From Hygrocybe punicea (Eukaryota > Basidiomycota > Agaricomycetes > Agaricales > Hygrophoraceae), in assembly GCA_963556145.1 (NCBI GenBank), contig OY744470.1, positions 2,666,001-2,730,000 on the forward strand: a stretch of DNA of 64,000 nucleotides, read 5' to 3'. Position 1 is the stretch's first letter. Each line of letters opens with the position of its first letter. A model generated the notes under the pieces. It was not told the origin of the DNA. It did not search any database and saw nothing but the letters and a program-made list of their open reading frames with translations. Below are positions 57,586 through 64,000 of the stretch, in pieces. A program made the translations under genes and the position numbers.

Positions 57586-58736
57586 GTTCACCACGAGGCG
57601 CACATGAGGCGTCCTCATGTCGATGTTCTCATGATCCAACTGGAGGCCCAGGTGTCATTTAGGATAGAAGAGGTCTGGATGACTCGGATGATTTGTCATT
57701 GGATCATGTGAGATGCAGAATTGCCAATTCAGGGTCTACACTTGCTGTAATGGGCAAGTGCACAGTCTGGCAAATGCATTGCACGGTCGGGTCAAAGAGG
57801 GGTATTGTCCAGTGTGGGATTGGTGAAGAGAGTGTCTTGAGGTAGCATGGATATAGCGACAAGGTCAGTATGAAAGAAAACAAAGGAATGTGTTAGGAGA
57901 AAACCAATTAGGATGGTGGGATAGTCGAGGTCAGACATGTGAACAGCATAAGCTGTGCTAGATGACAATGTCTGTGTCAATGACATATCGAGGGGCAATG
58001 TCTTGTCCTGTGTGTGGAACAATGAGGTCCACCTGATGTCAGTATTCTTCCAAGAAAGGGTATTGTTGTAAATGAGTATGGGAGGTATCAAGGTTATAGA
58101 TGGAAAAGGATAAATGAATGTGGGTCCAGGTTTTGAGTCATAGCACAGGTGACAAGCTGTGGAAACAAGTCGTTGGGTATTGCATTGAAGCAATGACATG
58201 TGAACAATACACAATAGGGGTTGGTTCACTATATTGGGAGATTGTATGGTCTGTGGTTGAAGTCTGAAGGTGTGTGCTTCGGCAATGGTCGGATTCGGGA
58301 GAACAGTGAAATGTCTTGTGATTGAGGATTGTTCAGAGTATGTATGCAGGTGAGGAATGTCATCAGATAATCAGGGAGGATAATGGTAGGCATGGAATAT
58401 GAAAATGGAAACCATATATCCAGGAATGGCAATTGTCAATTACATGGTGAGATATTGTTGAAGTGGAAGTTGGAAGTTGATACGCACTCACCCGCGCTGA
58501 CCACTGAATTGACAAATTGAACAGGTTCTAGCTATCCTTCAAAACGAGCCCAACATGTTGTGACTTCGCGATGGCTCGCAGCCACTTGTGCGACCTCTTG
58601 ATCATATCGTGAACATCTCTGACGAAGTCGCAGACCAAGAAAGAAAACCTTCAAATTGGATCGAGTCCTGGACTCTTGCATAATTGTTCACCTTTCATAC
58701 AGCAATGCCCCATTTCATCTTAGATAGACTAACTTG
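57586..58736. other. Non-coding, no gene recognised
   Basis: A 145-codon minus-strand frame (57792-58229) has no domain. The DNA is AT-balanced and without clear repeats. Confidence 0.4.
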
Positions 58737-58788
58737 GGTGTAAGTCCGAGGTTTTTTGATTTTTTGAAAAACCTCAGACTTACACCCC
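58737..58788. repeat. Hairpin (possible mini-foldback)
   Basis: GGGTGTAAGTCCGAGGTTTTT is followed after 10 nt by its complement with one mismatch (AAAAACCTCAGACTTACACCC). The mismatch is a CpG (CCGAGG versus CTGAGG). Confidence 0.75.
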
Positions 58789-59814
58789 CTTTTGCATTTT
58801 TATAAATTTCAATTTTTACATTCCCTTCAGGCACAACTCATACAAGAGAATTTAAAGTGTTACAGAAGCCATCAAAAAAAATCTGGGCAAACACAAATTA
58901 GTCTCCTTGAGATATTTCACAAATATGCTCCAAACCCGTTTCTGAACTGAACTGAACTTCAGCAACACTAGAAGTTTCTCCCACCAGACTCCTTTGTTCT
59001 TCCTTTGTTACAAGACCATCTTCATCTTCCTTTCAAGACCATTTTTGGCTATGTTTTCATGTGATTCATACATATTCCTTTCTTTAGAGTAAGTTTCTTT
59101 CTTTCCATGACTTTTTACTTCTCCTCTGATCTCCGACCGTCGACATATAAAATAGCTATGTAGATTTACTACTAGATTATGCTTAATCACAGGAGAGCAC
59201 GTTGTTCCCCCCTTCCCACTTCATTATATCTCCCTCGAAAATCATCATGACATTACTTTCTTCGAGCTCAACTATCGCCAACTTTAGTTCAATACCTCAA
59301 CCTTTTATCGTTGTCACGACTTTAATCGCTAAGTTGCACTATCGATCGCAATTGTCGTGATACTTGTAGAAGCTAAATCCTTCACTTACTCATAATCGCA
59401 CCAGTTGTAGAGTGTTGTTGTTTAGTGCACAGCACCATGACTAGCATATCAACGTATCAATGGCAGAAGGGTTTCGGTGCCGATGCCAAAGATAGATCAT
59501 AACAAGGTAGAAACCAATAAGGAAAGTGATGGCAATGCTGCCAATGATGATTACAGTAATTAGCTGTGTGTGGTCATCCTCATTGGGAACAACAGTAATG
59601 GTAATGCTACTGGCACAACTCATGGAAACTGAAGGAGCATGACTTGTGGCAATGGAAGCAGTGGACACTCTTGGCAACACACCGCATGGCACCCCGACCA
59701 GGACCCCAACAAAGGAAACCTGAGTGGCGGCCCCACATCTCTCTTGCACAATAGAACGAACACTACGATAGCTTAACCTCTACCTGATAGGATACTAAGA
59801 TACATTATAATCCT
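58789..59814. other. Upstream of LINE ORF1, no confident gene
   Basis: This may include the LINE 5' UTR. A minus-strand 102-codon frame (59441-59749) ends with a convincing transmembrane segment plus basic stop-transfer (LITVIIIGSIAITFLIGFYL ... WHRHR). It could be a fragment of a single-pass membrane protein but lacks other support. Confidence 0.35.
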
Positions 59815-61510
59815 ATGACCTCAAAAAACCGAACTCCAGGAGGTAACTTAGACAAAACCCACATGACTAGACCAACCAGAGATGAGTTAGCTGATGCCAC
59901 GGGTGTCTTGACTGATGTGCTCAATGTGAAAGATGCCAGAACGGCTCTGGTACGGGACGGATACATCACGCAAGGAGAAAAGATGACTATTCAGAGACTA
60001 GTGTATATCCTACTACAAGCGGCAGGGGGCATAGCCAAGCTGCCCAGACCCGCGGTGAACATCCTGAGGGCCTTGGCATTCGTTCTAGAGGAGATAGGAT
60101 TGGACGCGATGGCAAACGAGGCAGTGGCGAAAATAGACAGGAAAATGGACGAGATAGTACACCCCAAACTGACCATGGCAGCCAAAACGATCACAGCGGC
60201 AATGGAAGCCAGTGGCAGGCAGGAGGAGTCGCTGCGGGACGAACCAAATGATGAACACACTAAACGATCTCCGAGCCAACTTAGATGAACTTACAACCCG
60301 CACGAAAAGCGCACCAGAGACGGTAGCGGTGGCCACTAAGATGGCAGAGGCGGCCACCGATCGGCAACAACCTGACACTGACAGTACACCCACCTTCACA
60401 TCGATCGTACGGACCACCACACAGATCCCACCGGAACACGCAGCGCCGATAGCGAAAGGGAATGCACTGGACAAGCAGATTGTAGTATGTAGACTACCCG
60501 ACACACAAGATGACCCGCTAGTGAACCTATCCGAGAAAGAGTTGGTGGAGAAGGCGACCCTGGCCCTTGACTTGATGGGCATACAGGTGGCAGACAAACC
60601 CAATGGCATGGCCTTTGTGGGAGCGCACAGAACACAATCCAGAACAATCATATACACACTCAACTCCACGCAGGCGGCGAACTACTTAAAGTCCAAGGAT
60701 GTAATGCGCGCATTTATGGCGCAATTTGGAGGGACATCGACAGGGAGCTCGAGGACATACCAAGTAGTGGCTGAACACGTCCCCACCTCCTTTGACCCGA
60801 ATGAACAAACAGCGATTGAGAAGGTCGAGCAAGCCAGCTCCCTTCCCAGAATGGCGATATACGAGGCACGATGGATCAAGCCACCCCACCTTCGCCGAGA
60901 GGGACAGAGATTCGTGTTCTTGTCAGTGGGCTTCAGCATGAGAGAAGCCGTGAACCACGTGCTAGAATACGGCATTTTCATAGAGGGAAAGCAATGCAGG
61001 ACGAAGAAAGCGTTGATGGACCTGTGGAGATGCATGAAATGCCAGAAATTTGGCCACATCGTGAGGGACTGCAAATCCATTCACGACATATGTGCACGCT
61101 GTGCAGGGCTCCACTGCACAGGAGATCAGCTATGCGGCACCGGGGAACTGAGATGTGCCAATTGCCAAGAGGGCGGACATGGCACTGCTGACCAACAATG
61201 TCGAGTCTTCCAGGAGTGCCTCCATCAAACATGCGATTGAGACCCCGATGCTGAGTACAGACTCTTCCCTACCAACAATCCTAGCATGTGGGGCAGGACG
61301 GACACAGATCCCATGCGGAACATGTTTGACATGACGTGGAGAAGGGACGCACCCACAGACATCGCCCCGTATCCACATCCGGACGAATGACATGAACAAA
61401 ATAGAGGAGGGAGAGACAACCAGAGACCTCATGACAGAAACCACCCAGGAGCCGAACAGCGGCGGACAGCACCAGCACCAGCTACAGATCGACGAAGCCA
61501 GAGGATAGGC
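59815..61510 (+). pseudogene. Tad-like LINE ORF1 (gag-like), ORF2 missing
   Basis: The frame from 59815 (MTSKNRTPGGNLDKTHMTRP) is followed by a shift of one base at about 60270 into ANLDELTTRTKSAPETVAVA. The central part carries VVCRLPDTQDDPLVNLSEKE and IIYTLNSTQAANYLKSKDVM. Three CCHC knuckles close it: CMKCQKFGHIVRDC, CARCAGLHCTGDQLC and CANCQEGGHGTADQQC. Two stops at about 61240 and 61390 interrupt the C-terminal tail (DPDAEYRLFPTNNPSMWGRT). The layout is that of ORF1 of Tad/R1-type non-LTR retrotransposons in fungi. No endonuclease or RT follows: the sequence changes to other repeats near 61625, so the element is truncated at its 3' side. Confidence 0.8.
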
Positions 61511-61649
61511 ATGCAAACTGCCCAACAGACGTTACACACTTACTGGACGGATAGACCAGCACCGCCTACCTCACTTCAGGCTACCCCCAAACCTGAACAA
61601 CTAGTTACAACTCACCTCTAGTACTGAACCATCTACATGTTGGTAAAAG

Positions 61650-61830
61650 TACTGGGCAGCCCTGGGACGAAACCATCGTCCCTGGGACGATACGTTGGGA
61701 CGTCCCATTGTCCCTGGTCCGGTGTATGGGATGGCCCATGGGATGACATTTGGTGTTGGGGGATGTCCCATGTCCCATGGGACATCCCACACATAAGGGG
61801 TGTCTGGGGGCATTTGGGACGTCCCTTCTG
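61650..61830. repeat. GGGACGTCCC palindrome cluster A
   Basis: Several copies of GGGA(C/T)(G/A)TCCC and half sites (GGGACG, ATGGGACATCCC, GGGATGTCCC, GGGACGTCCC at 61719 and about 61818) in 180 bp. Confidence 0.7.
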
Positions 61831-62389
61831 TAGCTATTCAATAGAAATCTCAGAGTGATGACAGCATCTAATTATAAATTTCCAGGCCTTGTCATGGCCA
61901 CTATGGGTACCATGGGTGCTATGGCATAGTATAAGATTGTATATACTTATTCTTTTGAGAGTCACAGAGCTGATTGTCCTTCAAGGTCAGTGGCAGGGTG
62001 TGGAGATACAGCAGTTCTTTCCACATATAAAGACAGAATGAGTGGGAGAGGAAAAGTGCTGGAGATGTTGGGTATTGAGATGGGATTGAGGGGGAGGATT
62101 GAGGGTGTGCTTCTAGTAAACCAATCCCTTGTGCATGTGGCAAGCTGAAGCTTGTAGGGGAGTAAGTGAGCAGAGCATGCATGATATACAAAGAAAAGTA
62201 GGGCTACATATGCAGAGGAGGCTGAGCTGAAAATTAAACACGTGTATTATGAAGAGCATTTGATCAGGATATCAGTGGTTATTACATTATTGGCTGTGCA
62301 TACAATGGTTGACTAGGAAGCAGATGCAGAGGAGAGATCTGAAATTAGAGTGTGTCTTGAGGACAGTGGACTTGGGTAAGGAGACATCT
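61831..62389. other. Spacer between palindrome clusters, no gene
   Basis: Non-coding; a minus-strand 90-codon frame (61919-62191) has no domain. With clusters A and B on its sides it may be the body of a non-autonomous element. Confidence 0.35.
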
Positions 62390-62990
62390 CACAGAGGTTT
62401 TATTGGGACATCCCACAGGCTCATCTGGGATGTCCCTGTCAGCTTGCAGCTGAGGCTTTCAGACATCCCTGTCATCTTGTGTGACATCCCACCAAGGCTT
62501 TCGGACGTCCCACAGCCTTGTCTGGGACATCCCTGCCAGCTTGTGGGACGTCCCACAGCCTTGTTTGAGACATCCCTGTCAGCTTGTGGGACGTCCCAAA
62601 GCCTCGGTGAGACAACCCACAATCTTGTCTGGGACATCCCACAGCCTTCTCTGGGACGTCCCTGTCAGCTTGTGGGACGTCCCAGCCAGCTTGTGGGACG
62701 TCCCTGCCAGCTTGTGGGATGTCCCTGTCAGCTTGTGGGACATCCCACCGAGGCTTTGGGATGTCCCACGGCCTTGTCTGGGACATCCCTGTCAGCTTGT
62801 GGGACGTCCCACAGCCTTGTCCGGGACATCCCTCTCAGCTTGTGGGACGTCCCACCAAGGCTTTGGGATGTCCCACAGCCTTGTCTGGGACGTCCCTGTT
62901 AGCTTTTGGGATGTCCCACAGTCAGTTTGTGGGATGTCCCACAACCTGGTGTGGACATCCCAATGTACAGGCTTGTGGGACTGCCTGCTT
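62390..62990. repeat. Palindrome-based minisatellite (cluster B, ~21-bp and longer units)
   Basis: About twenty GGGA(C/T)(G/A)TCCC decamers alternate with TGTCAGCTTGT, ACAGCCTTGTCT and ACCAAGGCTTT linkers. Centres read CG, TG or CA, as expected if CpG decays to TpG or CpA. The long apparent ORFs here (repeated CQLVGRP) are a by-product. Confidence 0.85.
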
Positions 62991-63130
62991 GCTCAGCATC
63001 TGCTAAGTCATACAATAATAATCATTCCAATCCACATCTTACATAATTTTAAATAATTTACATTTAGCAACTACTTAAAATAGATATAGCAAATCAAATA
63101 ATTATTTTACCTAAATACATGGTATTCTAC
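62991..63130. other. AT-rich spacer
   Basis: TAATAATAATCATTCC and AATAATTATTTTACC; no gene. Confidence 0.4.
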
Positions 63131-63380
63131 TTATCAGGGGAGAGGCAGGGAGGTGGAGGTGGAGGAGAGGACAGGAGAGGGGGCAATGGCAGGGGCAATG
63201 GCAGGGGGTGGGCAATGGGAGAAGGACAGGAGGTGGATGGGAGGTGGGGGTGGCAGGGGGCAGGAGATAGGCAGGGGAGAAGGGGCAGGTTAGGAAGGGA
63301 CAGACTAGGAGACAGTCAGGGGGAGAATGGAAAGGAGGAGGGAGGAGGGGGAGGGGAAAGGAGGGAAAGGGAGGGCCCAA
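63131..63380. repeat. Purine-rich low-complexity tract
   Basis: G/A runs on the plus strand (GGGGAGAGGCAGGGAGG, GGCAATGGCAGGGGCAATGG) over about 250 bp. Confidence 0.8.
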
Positions 63381-63409
63381 CAAAATTACATACCGGTGTT
63401 CCCTGGTGT

Positions 63410-64000
63410 CTACGCCCTCGGCCTTGTCCCAGTCCTCGTCCCCATCCCTGTCGTCGTCGTCGTCGTCGTCCCCGTCCCCGTCGTCCTCGTGTTCGTCGTT
63501 TTTGTCCCCGTTCCCGTCCTCGCTGTCGTCCCCGTCCCCGTTCTCATCGTCCTCGTCGTCGACCTCGTCCCCATCCTCGTCCTCGTCCTCGTCCCTGTCC
63601 CCGTCGCCCTCGTCCTCGTCGTTTTTGTCCCTGTCCCTGTCCCCGTCCCCGCCGTCCCTGCCGTCCTCGCTGTCCTCGCTGTCCCCGTCCTTGTCGTTGC
63701 CGTTGCCGTCGTTGCCGTTGCCGTCGTTGCCGTTGTTGTGGTCCCAGTCCCCGTTGTTGTGGTTGTGGTTGTCGTCCTCGTCGTCCCTGTTGCCGTCGTC
63801 CTCGCTGTCCCGGTCTCGTTGTCCTCGTCATCCCGTTCCCTCGTCCCGGTCGTCCTCGTTTCCGTCGTCCGTTGCCCCCGTCCCCATTCCCGTGCTCGCT
63901 GTCCTCGTCGTCATCCTCGACGTCATCCCTGTCCTTGTCGCCCCCGTCGCCCCCGTCGTCCTCGTCATCCCCGTTGCGTCGTCCTTGCTGTCCTGGGTCC
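63410..64000. repeat. GTC/CCCGTC simple-sequence array, runs off right edge
   Basis: Degenerate repeats of CGTC, CCCGTC, CTCGTC and GTTGCC on the plus strand continue to the end of the window. Confidence 0.9.

Noticed and set aside
57792..58229. 145-codon minus-strand frame
   Set aside because: No ATG context, domain or intron support; the codons read as random sequence.
62309..63056. Long overlapping plus-strand frames with CQLVGRP-type repeats
   Set aside because: They are translations of the palindrome minisatellite; several frames are open at once because the repeat lacks stops.
63544..63831. Minus-strand RGQ/RGR-rich frame resembling an RGG protein
   Set aside because: It is the translation of a GTC/CCCGTC simple repeat that continues beyond the frame on both sides.

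Overview
The window is nuclear DNA of a filamentous basidiomycete, most likely an Agaricomycete. The evidence is many 45-65 nt GT-AG introns, KDZ- and CACTA-type DNA transposons with cargo ORFs, Ty1/copia elements, a Tad-like LINE ORF1, a TKL-type kinase, and host genes typical of this class. I cannot name the species.

The layout is a gene island between two transposon nests. Left nest (1-21253): decayed TE-associated ORFs and fragments of KDZ-type termini lie at 1-2500. Copia-1 (3189-19919, 242-bp LTRs, 5-bp TSD CCCAT) follows. Its gag is split by a 12.2-kb DNA transposon (3963-16167, 10-bp direct repeat AACTCCACTT). That transposon carries a broken Kyakuja-Dileera-Zisupton (KDZ) transposase gene and two other ORFs of unknown function. 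A solo LTR-like insertion (18672-18828) sits in the copia pol. A long-arm foldback element (19966-21253) closes the nest.

The gene island (21666-43463) holds a TMEM70-like mitochondrial protein gene head-to-head with dynactin p25, mitochondrial Hsp70 with a heat-shock element, an APH-family phosphotransferase, a large alpha/beta-hydrolase, a degenerate Rho-like GTPase, an extended SDR reductase, a TKL-type kinase with a C2H2 finger, a decayed aspartic protease, APS kinase and a small secreted-protein candidate.

Right nest (43753-64000): an 8.3-kb CACTA-like transposon (17-bp perfect outer TIR, 5-bp direct repeat CCCAG) carries a Tnp2-type transposase gene, a second ORF and a small divergent ORF. 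A 1.7-kb terminal-repeat element (49603-51332) is inserted in the transposase gene, and a solo LTR of the same family in the second ORF. Copia-2 follows (52167-57202, TSD GACTG), with an unrelated solo LTR inside its 3' LTR. Then come a solo-LTR-like repeat, a Tad-like LINE ORF1, palindrome arrays and simple-sequence DNA.

Most notable is the KDZ element. Its divergent promoter region holds four triplets of an 11-bp motif (GACGCAAAGTC type), mirror-arranged toward the two flanking genes, and both subterminal regions hold clusters of the palindrome GTTTAAAC. LTR differences, nonsense codons and lost catalytic Asp codons fall largely at CpG sites, which fits decay by cytosine methylation.
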